Positions 56,146 through 64,000 of a DNA stretch of 64,000 nucleotides are shown in pieces (within the stretch, counting starts at the first letter, position 1; every line of letters begins with the position of its first letter). A program made the position numbers and the translations under genes. The stretch is taken from the NCBI GenBank assembly GCA_045807725.1, contig JBJMGV010000017.1, positions 23,160-87,159 on the forward strand, written 5' to 3'. The notes beneath the pieces are model-generated. The model ran no database searches. It had not been told where the DNA came from and saw nothing but the letters and a program-made list of their open reading frames with translations. This stretch comes from DATENM01 sp045807725 (lineage in GTDB: Bacteria > Acidobacteriota > Blastocatellia > UBA7656).

Positions 56146-57174
56146 ATGGCAAGCGAATCTCTGACAAGCGACCGTCACGACCGCCGGCTGAAAGACCTGC
56201 GCATATCGGTCACTGACCGCTGCAATTTTCGCTGCACCTATTGCATGCCTGATGATGAGTACGTGTGGTTCGCGCGGAGCGAGATTCTCAGCTTTGAAGA
56301 GATCAGCCGGCTCGCGCGCCTCTTCGTTGCTCTGGGCGTTGATAAAATTCGCCTGACCGGCGGCGAGCCGCTCATCCGCCGCGACCTCGACCGGCTTGTC
56401 CGACAACTCGCGGCGATTGATGGATTGCAAGACCTCTGCTTGACGACCAACGGCTCGCTGCTCGCCGAGAAAGCTGAACCGCTTGCTGCCGCCGGACTCA
56501 AACGACTCAATGTAAGCTTGGATACACTCGACCCGCAGAAGTTCGCGCGCATACGCCGGCGCGGCGATCTACGCCGTGTGCTCGAAGGGTTGTTTGCGGC
56601 GAAGTCGGCGGGCTTTCGCTCGATCAAGCTCAACGCCGTCATCGAGCGCGGCGTCAACGAAGACGACATCCTGCCGCTCGTCGAGTTTGCCCGCGAGCAT
56701 CAGTTCACGATGCGCTTCATCGAGTATATGGACGTGGGCAACGCCAACCGCTGGCTCTCGGACAAGATGGTCTCGAAGCGCGAGATTCTGGAGACGATTC
56801 ACGCGCGCCACCCGTTGCGCGAAATCGGGCGTTACGAAGCGAGCGCGCCGGCGGTCGATTATGAATTTGAAGATGGCAATGGCACAGTCGGCGTTATCGC
56901 ATCCGTGACCGAGCCATTCTGTGGCGGCTGTACGCGCGGACGACTGACCGCCGATGGCAAGCTCGTGACCTGTTTGTTTGCCGAATCCGGCCACGACCTG
57001 AAAGGCTTGCTCCGCAGCGGCGCGAGCGACGCCGAGATCACCCAGTTTATCAGCGGCGTGTGGAGTCGCCGCGATGATCGCTACTCGGATGAGCGACTTG
57101 AAGCGATGCGCTCGCCTTCCGGTTACGAGGCGAAAGAACGGCGCAAGCTCGAAATGATCACGCTCGGCGGCTGA
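56146..57174 (+). CDS. moaA: GTP 3',8-cyclase MoaA
   Basis: 342 residues, radical-SAM enzyme of molybdenum cofactor synthesis. It converts GTP to 3',8-cyclo-7,8-dihydro-GTP in the cytoplasm. N-terminal [4Fe-4S] motif CNFRCTYC (SAM-binding), then RLTGGEPLIRRDLDRLV and LTTNGSLL. The C-terminal cluster CGGC plus a further Cys (LVTCLFAE) binds the GTP-site cluster. The protein ends LGG, as MoaA does. The start at 56146 (MASESLTSDRHDRRLKDLRI) follows a repeat-derived open stretch. No other moa gene is in the window. Confidence 0.96.
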   Translation: MASESLTSDRHDRRLKDLRISVTDRCNFRCTYCMPDDEYVWFARSEILSFEEISRLARLFVALGVDKIRLTGGEPLIRRDLDRLVRQLAAIDGLQDLCLTTNGSLLAEKAEPLAAAGLKRLNVSLDTLDPQKFARIRRRGDLRRVLEGLFAAKSAGFRSIKLNAVIERGVNEDDILPLVEFAREHQFTMRFIEYMDVGNANRWLSDKMVSKREILETIHARHPLREIGRYEASAPAVDYEFEDGNGTVGVIASVTEPFCGGCTRGRLTADGKLVTCLFAESGHDLKGLLRSGASDAEITQFISGVWSRRDDRYSDERLEAMRSPSGYEAKERRKLEMITLGG

Positions 57175-57362
57175 CCTGCAATGCCCGACAATGCCTGCCC
57201 GTTATATCATCCACAGACTCGCGCGACGATTGACGGAGGCCGCGCCGTTGGGCTAATGTCGTGAGCGTCGTACGGCTCTAATTCGCCGCTATTCCGTCGA
57301 GATTCATCATCACAGGGACGCTGACTCACCGGCTCAGCTTCAGCTTCCGAAGGAGCGCGCTT

Positions 57363-58667
57363 ATGAAGAAAGTCATCCTTGTCGCGGTCGCCTGTCTCTT
57401 CGCCGCCGCCTTCCTCGTCACTGCGTCAACTCGCGCGAGCGACAGTAAGCGCACGCTCGTCTTCACCAAAGACATCGCGCCCATCCTGCAAAAGCGTTGC
57501 GAAGAATGTCACCGCCAGGGCGGCAGCGCGCCGATGTCGCTGGTGACGTACGAAGAGACACGGCCTTGGGCACGCGCCATCAAAGAGCGCGTCAGCCGCC
57601 GCGAGATGCCACCCTTTCACGCGACCGGCGCGCTGGGCCGCTACGTCGGCGACCCGCGACTGACCGACGAAGAGATCAGCACGATTAGCGCGTGGGTGGA
57701 CAATGGTGCGCCGAAAGGCAATCTCAAAGACAGCCCCGCGCCGCGCCAGTGGAAGAATGATTGGGCGCTCGGCACGCCCGACATTATCGTCAAAGCCAAA
57801 CAGCCGTACACCATCAAGGCCGGCGGCAAAGATCAGTACGTCTTCTTCATGTTCGATTATGTTTTTCCTGAAGACACCTGGGTCAGCTCGATTGAGACGC
57901 GGCCCGGCAACCCGCGCGCCGTGCATCACGCGAACACGCATCTGGTGCCGCCGATGATCAAGGTTCCCGAAGAAGGATACATCGCCGGCGACTTTGACCC
58001 GACCGCGCGCGGCACGATTATGGTGGCGGGCTGGGCGCCCGGCGTGACGCCGGTGATGCTGCCCGAAGGCACGGCGGTTCGCATCCCTAAGGGGTTGCGG
58101 CTCGGCATACAGATTCACTACGCGCCGGCGGCGAAAGAGACGACCGACCAGACCGAGGTCGGCATCTACCTGGCAAATGGGTTGGTCAAGAAGAACCTGC
58201 GCGTGCTGTTCGGCGACCGCAAAGATATTGAGATCGCGCCGGGCGAAGCCAATCAATCATTCGTAGCGAAAAATACATTCACGACCGACGCGGTGATCCG
58301 CTTCATGCATGTCCATATGCACCTGCGCGGCAAGGCGATGACGATGCGCCTGACTTATCCCGACGGTCGCAAGGAAGACGTGTTAGAAGTGCCGAGCTAT
58401 GATTTCAACTGGCAGCGCGTCTATATGCTGAAAGAGCCGCTGCGCGTACCGAAAGGCACGACCGTCGAGTTCATCGGAACCTATGACAACAGCGCCAAAA
58501 ATAGATTCAACCCCGACCCGACGAAGACCATTCACTGGGGTGAGAAGACGACCGACGAGATGATGCAGGGCCGCATCTTTTACGAAGCGGCGGACGAGAA
58601 CCTCAACGTCTGGGTGAAGAAGGGCCGCCCCGTCGCCGCGCCCGAAGCCGTCAGCAAAGGCCAGTAG
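57363..58667 (+). CDS. Exported haem c/type II copper monooxygenase-like protein
   Basis: 434 residues. Signal peptide (VILVAVACLFAAAFLVTAS) and a cytochrome c-type motif CEECH (C46, C49, H50) in DIAPILQKRCEECHRQGGSA. The second half has copper-ligand-like histidines HHANTH and HVHMHL and resembles the ascorbate-dependent monooxygenase fold. Proteins of this layout are frequent in Acidobacteriota and Planctomycetes; their reaction is not established. The start has GAAGGAGCGCGCTT upstream. Confidence 0.82.
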   Translation: MKKVILVAVACLFAAAFLVTASTRASDSKRTLVFTKDIAPILQKRCEECHRQGGSAPMSLVTYEETRPWARAIKERVSRREMPPFHATGALGRYVGDPRLTDEEISTISAWVDNGAPKGNLKDSPAPRQWKNDWALGTPDIIVKAKQPYTIKAGGKDQYVFFMFDYVFPEDTWVSSIETRPGNPRAVHHANTHLVPPMIKVPEEGYIAGDFDPTARGTIMVAGWAPGVTPVMLPEGTAVRIPKGLRLGIQIHYAPAAKETTDQTEVGIYLANGLVKKNLRVLFGDRKDIEIAPGEANQSFVAKNTFTTDAVIRFMHVHMHLRGKAMTMRLTYPDGRKEDVLEVPSYDFNWQRVYMLKEPLRVPKGTTVEFIGTYDNSAKNRFNPDPTKTIHWGEKTTDEMMQGRIFYEAADENLNVWVKKGRPVAAPEAVSKGQ

Positions 58668-58676
58668 CGCGCCGCG

Positions 58677-58997
58677 TCAGTCGGTCATTTGCGCCGTGCC
58701 GGTGATGTCTTCACCCGCGACCAGGAGGAATTCATTTTTCGCCCCGCGAATGCGGCTCTCGCGGTAGGGCCGGTAGGCTTCGCTCTCATAAAAAGCGACG
58801 GCGGCTTCTTTGGAAGGCCACTCAATCAAAAGGAAAATCTGCGGCAGCTTTCGCTCGCCTTCGATCCTCTCGACGTTCGAGGTGCGCGCCAGGTATCGGC
58901 CACCGCTCTGCTCGACCATCTTCGTCACGTTCTGAACGTAAGCCGAAACCCAGCCGCGATCCGTGACCTCGATTTCGGCAACGCTGTAATACTTCAT
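58677..58997 (-). CDS. DUF1330 family protein
   Basis: 106 residues from ATG 58997 (TTGGAGGCTCGC upstream). It has the ferredoxin-like dimeric alpha-beta fold: YYSVAEIEVTDRGWVSAYVQ, ERKLPQIFLLIEWPSKEAAV, AFYESEAYRPYRESR. Substrate unknown. Directly upstream on the same strand lies the broken vapC remnant. Confidence 0.9.
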   Translation of the reverse strand: MKYYSVAEIEVTDRGWVSAYVQNVTKMVEQSGGRYLARTSNVERIEGERKLPQIFLLIEWPSKEAAVAFYESEAYRPYRESRIRGAKNEFLLVAGEDITGTAQMTD

Positions 58998-59039
58998 GCG
59001 AGCCTCCAATGCCGTATGAGTTGAATGGCCGCGTCTTTC

Positions 59040-59241
59040 TAACGCTCCCGCTCAGCTTATCAAAGGAACCTGATATTGCCAGCTTACCGACACTGATTTT
59101 GATAGCTATCTCCCACAGACTGGCAACGCTCAAAAACTTTTCGTTCGCCTGGTCTTCAATCAACGCACGGGCATGGGTGCTGAGATTGGAATTGCCCATG
59201 ATGAACCAGAGAAAAGTATGGGTGTCGAGCAGAATCTTCAT
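59040..59241 (-). pseudogene. Truncated VapC-type PIN-domain toxin
   Basis: Starts MKILLDTHTFLWFIMGNSNL and runs through SVASLWEIAIKISVGKL, typical of VapC. It breaks off after ~67 residues at SFDKLSGSV, where the upstream region of the DUF1330 gene begins. The C-terminal half, with the later PIN acidic residues, is gone, so the toxin is inactive. Its ATG overlaps the antitoxin stop by 4 bp (ATGA), the usual operon arrangement. Confidence 0.85.
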
Positions 59242-59465
59242 TTCAGATATTCTTCAAAGTCTTGGAGTGGTTCGTCAAAGTCATCTGACATGGTTATCAA
59301 GCCTTTGGCACTGCCAAACTGTGGGCGTGGTTTCATCATTGGAACAGGTACAAGCTTCACAAGGTGCTGCGGGTCTTTCGCAATAATGATCTCTTTACCC
59401 GCAACGGCAGCGTCTATGAGGTCAGGTAAGTTTGTTTTTGCCTCTTCAAGACTCACATGGTGCAT
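59238..59465 (-). CDS. Phd/YefM-type antitoxin of the VapBC pair
   Basis: 75 residues from ATG 59465. MHHVSLEEAKTNLPDLIDAA followed by VAGKEIIIAKDPQHLVKLVP is the Phd/YefM-like DNA-binding fold. The C-terminal GSAKGLITMSDDFDEPLQDF is the toxin-binding tail. It is intact although the toxin is truncated, so it would be an orphan antitoxin; some orphan antitoxins neutralise related toxins elsewhere. The frame is open further upstream without a start. Confidence 0.88.
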   Translation of the reverse strand: MHHVSLEEAKTNLPDLIDAAVAGKEIIIAKDPQHLVKLVPVPMMKPRPQFGSAKGLITMSDDFDEPLQDFEEYLK

Positions 59466-59526
59466 ATCGTTTACCTTTTGCTTGAAAGAATAACATATTC
59501 GGATTAGCCGAGACCAAGATGCCCCA

Positions 59527-60942
59527 CTACTTCTTCTGCGGCGCGGGGGTCGCGGCTTTTGCATTCAATTGCATGATGCGCTCAATCTCGTCGGGCGCGG
59601 ACGGGATGGCGCGGCTCATCTTCACCAGTCCTTTATCAGTGACTAAGTAATCGTCTTCGATGCGCACGCCGAGCTTCTCTTCGGGGATGTAGATGCCCGG
59701 CTCGATGGTGAAGACCGAGCCGACCGGCAAGCCGCCGTAATTGCCTACGTCGTGCACGTCCATGCCGAGCCAGTGGCCAAGCCCGTGAATGAAATAACGA
59801 TCAAGCGTGTTGCCCTCGCGGTCGCGCAGCGGGCTGGCCTTGATCGTCTCGCGCGCCACCTGATTCAACTGCGCGAGGGTCGTGCCCGGCTTGTAGGCGC
59901 GCTCGGCGGCACGCTGCGTGTCCAGCACCAACTGATAAATCTCGCGCTGGCGCGGCGTGAACCTGCCCGACGCCGGATAGGTGCGCGTGATGTCGGCGGT
60001 GTAATAGCTGAACTCTGCGCCGATGTCTACGACAACCATGTCGCCCGCGTCAATCTTCTTGCGATTCTGGTCATAGTGCAGCACGGTCGAATAAAAGCCT
60101 GAGCCGACGATAGAAGGAAAGCCGGGACGTTCAGCGCCGTTGCGCGTGAACGCGGCTTCGAGCGCGGCCTGCACTTCGTACTCGAACGCGCCGGGGCGAA
60201 TCTGCGCGGCGGCGGCACGCTGGGCTTCGCCGGTAATATCAATCGCTTTTTGCAGCAGGGCGATCTCCGCCGCCGACTTCACCTTGCGCATCTCGGCAAT
60301 GATGGGCGCGACGTTGACGATCTGTATGCCGGGATAGTTCTGCCGCATTGTCGCAGCAAACGTCGTTTCGCGTTGAATATCAACCGTCGAGCCTTGCGCA
60401 ACAACCGTGTAAAGCTTCGGCGCGGGCTGACCGCTGCCCGGTTTGAACAACGAGTTGAGCGTGTTATTCAACGTCTTGAGGTCGGCGACTTCTTGAAAGC
60501 CGAAGGCGGCCTGGCCTTCCGTGCCCGGCCCGATCTGCGGCCCCGTCCACTTTTCTTGAAACAGGTTTCGCGCCGGAATCAAGAGCGTCTCCTGCGCCGG
60601 CCTTTCGCCGATGACGCCAGCCGGCACGAGCACTAGCGTCGCGTTCGGGGTTTCGACGCCGGTGAGGTACATAAAATCATTCTTCTGACGGAAGCGACCG
60701 ACTTCGCCGAACTCGTCTTCGCGCGCACCGATCATCACGACAACGCCGTCCTTGAGGCGCGACATCAACTGCTGGCGGCGAGCGCGGTACTCGGCTTTGG
60801 TAATACCGGCGAGGCGCTCATCATCCGCTGCTCTGGCGGGCTGAATGACTGATGACACATTGCCGAAGATGATAAACGCGGTGAGCACAATAAACGCGGC
60901 GCGCACACCGGCGGCGCATGACAGGCGAAAGTTGAGACGCAT
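59527..60942 (-). CDS. M24B Xaa-Pro aminopeptidase, exported
   Basis: 471 residues. A signal peptide (FIVLTAFIIFGNVSSVIQPA) is followed by a creatinase-like N-domain and a pita-bread catalytic domain. The metal ligands are VVDIGAEFSYYTADITRTY (two Asp), HGLGHWLGMDVHDVG (His), FTIEPGIYIPE (Glu) and RIEDDYLVT (Glu). It releases N-terminal residues before Pro, in the periplasm. It starts at ATG 60942 near a hairpin-repeat region. Confidence 0.93.
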   Translation of the reverse strand: MRLNFRLSCAAGVRAAFIVLTAFIIFGNVSSVIQPARAADDERLAGITKAEYRARRQQLMSRLKDGVVVMIGAREDEFGEVGRFRQKNDFMYLTGVETPNATLVLVPAGVIGERPAQETLLIPARNLFQEKWTGPQIGPGTEGQAAFGFQEVADLKTLNNTLNSLFKPGSGQPAPKLYTVVAQGSTVDIQRETTFAATMRQNYPGIQIVNVAPIIAEMRKVKSAAEIALLQKAIDITGEAQRAAAAQIRPGAFEYEVQAALEAAFTRNGAERPGFPSIVGSGFYSTVLHYDQNRKKIDAGDMVVVDIGAEFSYYTADITRTYPASGRFTPRQREIYQLVLDTQRAAERAYKPGTTLAQLNQVARETIKASPLRDREGNTLDRYFIHGLGHWLGMDVHDVGNYGGLPVGSVFTIEPGIYIPEEKLGVRIEDDYLVTDKGLVKMSRAIPSAPDEIERIMQLNAKAATPAPQKK

Positions 60943-60989
60943 CGGGTTCTCCTCAGAAAGGAATGATAGGCACCGAAGTTAAGCATAGC

Positions 60990-61385
60990 TGAAACAGGGG
61001 CCGGGTGTCAGGGGCCGGTGGTCAGTGGCCAGTGGTCAGTGGTCAGTGGTCAGTTGATAGTTGATAGTTGATGGTTGTGAGTTGATGGTTGTGAGTTGAT
61101 AGTTGATAGTTTCCCAAGCTCCGTCAGGAGCGCAAGGTTTATAGTAACGTGGGCGGTTTAATCTGCAAGCTCCGTCAGGAGCGCGATGTTTATAGATATG
61201 GCTGAAGTAAAAGACGAAGCCCCGTAGGGGCGCAATGTCTACATCACGCTCCTGACGGAGCTTGCATCATTGATTGCATCGTTGACTATAAACATCGCGC
61301 TCCTAACGGAGCTTGAGGAACTATCAACTATCAACTGACCGCTGACCACCGGCCCCCGGCCCCTGACTCCCGGCCCCTGCCTCCT
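60990..61385. repeat. Composite repeat block: GGGGCCGG/TCAGTGG ends around five REP palindromes
   Basis: Left: GGGGCCGG and tandem GGTCAGT and GTTGATA words (61000-61110). Centre: five copies of AAGCTCCGTCAGGAGCG or its inverse (61116, 61166, 61217, 61243, 61288). Right: inverse words (CTATCAACTATCAACTGACC, GGCCCCTGAC) to 61385. The 500-bp gap has no gene until 61447. There are no spacers of constant size, so it is not a CRISPR array. Confidence 0.85.
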
Positions 61386-61446
61386 GCCTCCTGCCGTGTT
61401 ACAATCTTCAAGCGGGGGCGAGATTGATTGAAAGCGAGTGACCGGT

Positions 61447-61611
61447 GTGGCGAAGAAGACGACGAAGATTACTATTGAGATTGAGAAAGAGAAGCTGCGC
61501 CAGCGCGAGCGCGCGCCCATCCTGCCGACGAAAACAATCGACGACAAGCGCCGCCGCCAGACGCGTGATAAGCACAAGAAAGATTTGCGCCGCCTCAACG
61601 ATGAGTCCTGA
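61447..61611 (+). CDS. Small basic protein, 54 aa
   Basis: GTG start 61447, stop 61609-61611. The product begins MAKKTTKITIEIEKEKLRQR and ends KKDLRRLNDES, very rich in Lys, Arg and Glu, with a beta-strand-like start and a long charged helix. It looks like a small nucleic-acid- or ribosome-associated protein. Codon use fits the host. The ribosome site (AAGCGAG) is weak. It is convergent with the amidohydrolase gene, 12 bp apart. Confidence 0.55.
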   Translation: MAKKTTKITIEIEKEKLRQRERAPILPTKTIDDKRRRQTRDKHKKDLRRLNDES

Positions 61612-61623
61612 TCCGCCTCGCGC

Positions 61624-62976
61624 TCACCATATGACCGGCTTGCCGTCACGTTTGTAAATCACACCACTTTTCATCACGAAGGCGACATTGGCGAGCAGCT
61701 TGATGTCACGAGTCGGGTCGCCCTGCACGGCGACGAGGTCGGCGAAGCGACCCGCCTGAACGCTGCCGATATTATTCGTCTGGCCGAGCAAGTCCGCCGC
61801 ATTGCGCGTTGCCGCCAGTATCGCTTCGACGGGCGGCATACCGGCCTCAACCATATATTCAAATTCTCTGGCGTTCTGGCCGTGCGGGTAAACGCCGGCG
61901 TCCGTGCCGAAGGCGATCTTCACACCGGCGCGATAGGCTCTGCCAAATGCGTTTTGAATCAGCGGCCCCGCCTTCAAGGCTTTCTCGGCGATGCGCGGCG
62001 GGAAAAAGCCCGGCACTCTCGCGGCATTCTCTACGGTCTTGCCGGCGATGATCGTCGGGACGAGGTAAGCGCCCGTCTTCTTGAATAGCGTGATCGCTTC
62101 GTCGTCAAGAAACGAGCCGTGCTCGATGGAATCAATGCCGGCGCGCAATGCCGCCTTGATGCCTGCCGCGCCGTGCGCGTGCGCCGCGACCTTCATGCCG
62201 AGCAAGTGCGCCGCGTCGATGATGCCCTTCATCTCTTCAAAGGTGAGGTGTTGTTCAAGGCCCGCGTCCGACAGCGACAGCACGCCGCCGGTCGCCGCGA
62301 TCTTGATGAGGTCAGCGCCGTACTTGGCGTTGTAACGCACAGCGCGCACGCCGTCTTCGGGCGAGTTGACGACACCTTTGCGGAAGTCGGGTTCGGGCAG
62401 CAGGTCTTCGCGGACTCCGCCAGTCGGGTCAACGTGGCCGCCGGTGATGCCGAGCGCCTGCGTGGCGACGAACATTCGCGGCCCGGTGATTGTGCCGGCG
62501 TTGATCGCGTCGCGCAGGCTCACATCAACGAAGCTGTTCGCGCCGACATCGCGCACAGTGGTGAAGCCAGCCATCAACGTCGCGCGCGCGTAAACGGTCG
62601 CGGTCAGCGCAATCGCCGATGTGCGGCGAGAGAGGTTCGCCAGCGGCGTGCTGTTATCGCGTCCCAGTTGCATCGTGAGATGCGTGTGACAGTCGATCAA
62701 TCCCGGCATCACGGTCACATCGCCGAGGTCAATGACTTCAGCGCCGTCAATCGTCGCGCGACCATCGCGCACTTCGCGTATACGATCTTTGTCGATGATG
62801 ATGCTGACGTTGGCGCGCACGGTGTTCGACGTGCCGTCGAGCAAGCGCGCGGCATAGACGACCTTGACGCCGGTGGCTTGCGGCGACTGCGCGTTGGCCT
62901 GCGGCAACTGAGTGAGCAGAAGGACGGCGAGCAGGATAAGCCCCGCCAGCGTTTGGCGAATTGAGAAGTTGCGCAT
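61624..62976 (-). CDS. Metal-dependent amidohydrolase, exported (paralogue)
   Basis: 450 residues. Signal peptide (LAGLILLAVLLLTQLPQANA). Metal sites DCHTHLTMQL (HxH), a Lys strand (DLIKIAATGG), HAHGAAGIK, SIEHGSFLDDEAI and FGTDAGVYPHG are all intact, as in imidazolonepropionase/prolidase-like amidohydrolases. It shares long identical motifs (SIEHGSFLDDEAI) with the gene at 45110. It is probably a periplasmic peptidase. Confidence 0.92.
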   Translation of the reverse strand: MRNFSIRQTLAGLILLAVLLLTQLPQANAQSPQATGVKVVYAARLLDGTSNTVRANVSIIIDKDRIREVRDGRATIDGAEVIDLGDVTVMPGLIDCHTHLTMQLGRDNSTPLANLSRRTSAIALTATVYARATLMAGFTTVRDVGANSFVDVSLRDAINAGTITGPRMFVATQALGITGGHVDPTGGVREDLLPEPDFRKGVVNSPEDGVRAVRYNAKYGADLIKIAATGGVLSLSDAGLEQHLTFEEMKGIIDAAHLLGMKVAAHAHGAAGIKAALRAGIDSIEHGSFLDDEAITLFKKTGAYLVPTIIAGKTVENAARVPGFFPPRIAEKALKAGPLIQNAFGRAYRAGVKIAFGTDAGVYPHGQNAREFEYMVEAGMPPVEAILAATRNAADLLGQTNNIGSVQAGRFADLVAVQGDPTRDIKLLANVAFVMKSGVIYKRDGKPVIW

Positions 62977-63066
62977 CGGTGTTCCTCTTAACGGTTGGTT
63001 AGACTGATGAGCCTTGCTTACGGTCTTTGCCTGTCACGCTTCACTTGTGACTTGTCACGCAGCCGG

Positions 63067-64000
63067 TCACACCAGCAGCATGGCGATGCTGGCAACCGCC
63101 ATCACTACGGCAGTGATCCATCCCAAAATTTTAAGCAGCGGCGAGTTCGTGCGCTCACCCATAACGCGCTGGTCGCTCGTCAGCAACGTGACCAGCACGA
63201 TCAGCGGCGGCGCGAGCACGCCGTTGACGACCGCCGCGTAAAACAGCATCTTCACGGCGCTCACCTTCATCGCGCTGAACGCCAGCCCCAACAATACGGA
63301 TACGGTCAGCACAGCGTAAAACTTCGATGCAACGTGCGGCTTGTCGTTGAGCGAGCCGCGCCAATGCAACGCTTCGGCGACGGCGTAAGCCGCCGAGCCG
63401 GCGAGCGCCGGAATCCCCAGCATCCCTGTGCCGACCAGTCCGACCGTGAATAAAAGGTAAGCCAGATTACCAGCCAGCGGGCGCAGCGCTTCGGCGGCCT
63501 GTCGCGCCGACCCGATGTCGCGCTGGCCGTTGGCATATAACGTTGCGCCGGTTGCGACGATGATGAAGTACATCACGACGCCGGCGAAGACCATGCCAGT
63601 GGTCACGTCACGACGTGCGGCGCGCAGTTCTTCATTGGTCGCGCCGCGCCGCGCTTGAACTGTCTTGCGGCCCTCGGCGCGTTCTTCTTCGACTTCCTGC
63701 GCCGTCTGCCAGAAGAAGAGGTAAGGCGAGATCGTCGTGCCGAGTATCGCCACGAAGGTGGCAAGGTAGTTTGGACTCCATTCGATCTGCGGCACGAATG
63801 TAGCCCGCAACACGTCAGGCCAGTGCGGGTGCGCCAGAAAGGCGGCGGCGATGTAAGCGAACAAGACCAGCGTCAGCCACTTGAAGATGCGCGCCATATG
63901 CCGGTAGCTCGACCACACGAGCAGCGCGATGATTAGCGCGGCAAACACCGGCGTCCACACCAGCGCGTGCAGGCCGGTCATCATCTCCATCGCCTCGGCC
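63067..64000 (-). CDS. NRAMP-family divalent metal transporter (5' end outside window)
   Basis: The frame remains open to the window edge; codons above 63990 read AEA before MEMMTGL, so the true N-terminus is outside. Visible helices include ALIIALLVWSSYRH, LATFVAILGTTISPYLFFWQ (the conserved TTISPY helix), a cytoplasmic basic loop (RAEGRKTVQARRGATNEELR), then MVFAGVVMYFIIVATGATLY and others. It is the NRAMP fold transporting Mn2+ or Fe2+, or in this branch possibly Mg2+. The next gene downstream on the strand is the amidohydrolase. Confidence 0.9.
   Translation of the reverse strand, partial: AEAMEMMTGLHALVWTPVFAALIIALLVWSSYRHMARIFKWLTLVLFAYIAAAFLAHPHWPDVLRATFVPQIEWSPNYLATFVAILGTTISPYLFFWQTAQEVEEERAEGRKTVQARRGATNEELRAARRDVTTGMVFAGVVMYFIIVATGATLYANGQRDIGSARQAAEALRPLAGNLAYLLFTVGLVGTGMLGIPALAGSAAYAVAEALHWRGSLNDKPHVASKFYAVLTVSVLLGLAFSAMKVSAVKMLFYAAVVNGVLAPPLIVLVTLLTSDQRVMGERTNSPLLKILGWITAVVMAVASIAMLLV

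Noticed and set aside
58822..59039. C-terminal continuation of the VapC frame
   Set aside because: Beyond about residue 67 the frame runs over the start of the DUF1330 gene in another reading frame and has no PIN motifs.
61000..61385. Regularly repeated short palindromes that look like a CRISPR array
   Set aside because: The units are palindromic REP-type words at irregular intervals, in both orientations, without spacers of constant length and without cas genes.
1..64000. tRNA, rRNA or riboswitch
   Set aside because: I looked for cloverleaf ends, T-loop words and riboswitch-like leaders and found none I could support. A covariance search would be decisive.

Overview
The window looks like chromosomal DNA of an Acidobacteriota member, probably of the Blastocatellia type. 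This is inferred from gene content: a VWFA-related acidobacterial-type protein, two Oar-like TonB-dependent receptors, CRTAC1/ASPIC FG-GAP proteins, long periplasmic TPR proteins, amidohydrolase paralogues and many intergenic hairpin repeats. Most of the DNA is GC-rich. The stretch from about 20 to 35.5 kb is visibly less so. I see no rRNA, tRNA, CRISPR array or complete insertion sequence.

Layout. 1-13.5 kb (minus strand): an exported-protein cluster with an Oar-like receptor, two TPR proteins, two CRTAC1 proteins and a VWFA protein. 13.9-17.6 kb: a one-TM signalling protein and a sodium:solute symporter. The symporter and the divergent TonB receptor share a near-identical upstream palindrome (core GGTTAA[A]TTAACC). 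17.9-19.7 kb: dUTPase and small genes. 20.4-35.3 kb: an accessory island. 35.8-44.9 kb: a probable amino-sugar/peptidoglycan recycling cluster (BadF-type kinase, symporter, serine hydrolase-NamZ fusion, TonB receptor). 45-64 kb: housekeeping and exported enzymes (two amidohydrolases, baeRF-like protein, C25 peptidase, rhodanese, HAD phosphatase, LysR, MoaA, haem/copper protein, M24B peptidase, NRAMP transporter) with decayed genes (hybrid kinase, VapC).

The most interesting part is the island. It encodes a kinase-like protein lacking the usual catalytic Asp with a DUF4407 membrane protein (minus strand). On the plus strand it encodes a small repeat protein, an apparently exported TPR-CHAT protease, an ECF-like sigma factor, a membrane anti-sigma-like protein, a small CHAT protease, an 873-aa protein with an N-terminal zinc ribbon, and a 720-aa protein with faint SPFH-like character. 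Four sites share a bipartite ECF-promoter-like motif (CNWGAAATNTT, then KCACTHAT, with 15-16 nt between GAAAT and K). They lie upstream of the kinase operon, the small repeat gene, the anti-sigma gene and the small CHAT gene. The small CHAT protein ends in a GDQxGI segment that recurs near the N-terminus of the next protein, suggesting homotypic recruitment. Diverged copies of a 45-nt sequence flank the island. My working model is a sigma/anti-sigma relay gated by a CHAT protease, controlling a second CHAT effector module. It resembles the protease/sigma logic of type III-E CRISPR (Craspase) but has no CRISPR parts here.

A second theme is intergenic inverted repeats of several sequence families. 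Read as protein they create false N-terminal extensions, and one such element lies in frame inside the serine hydrolase domain of the NamZ fusion.
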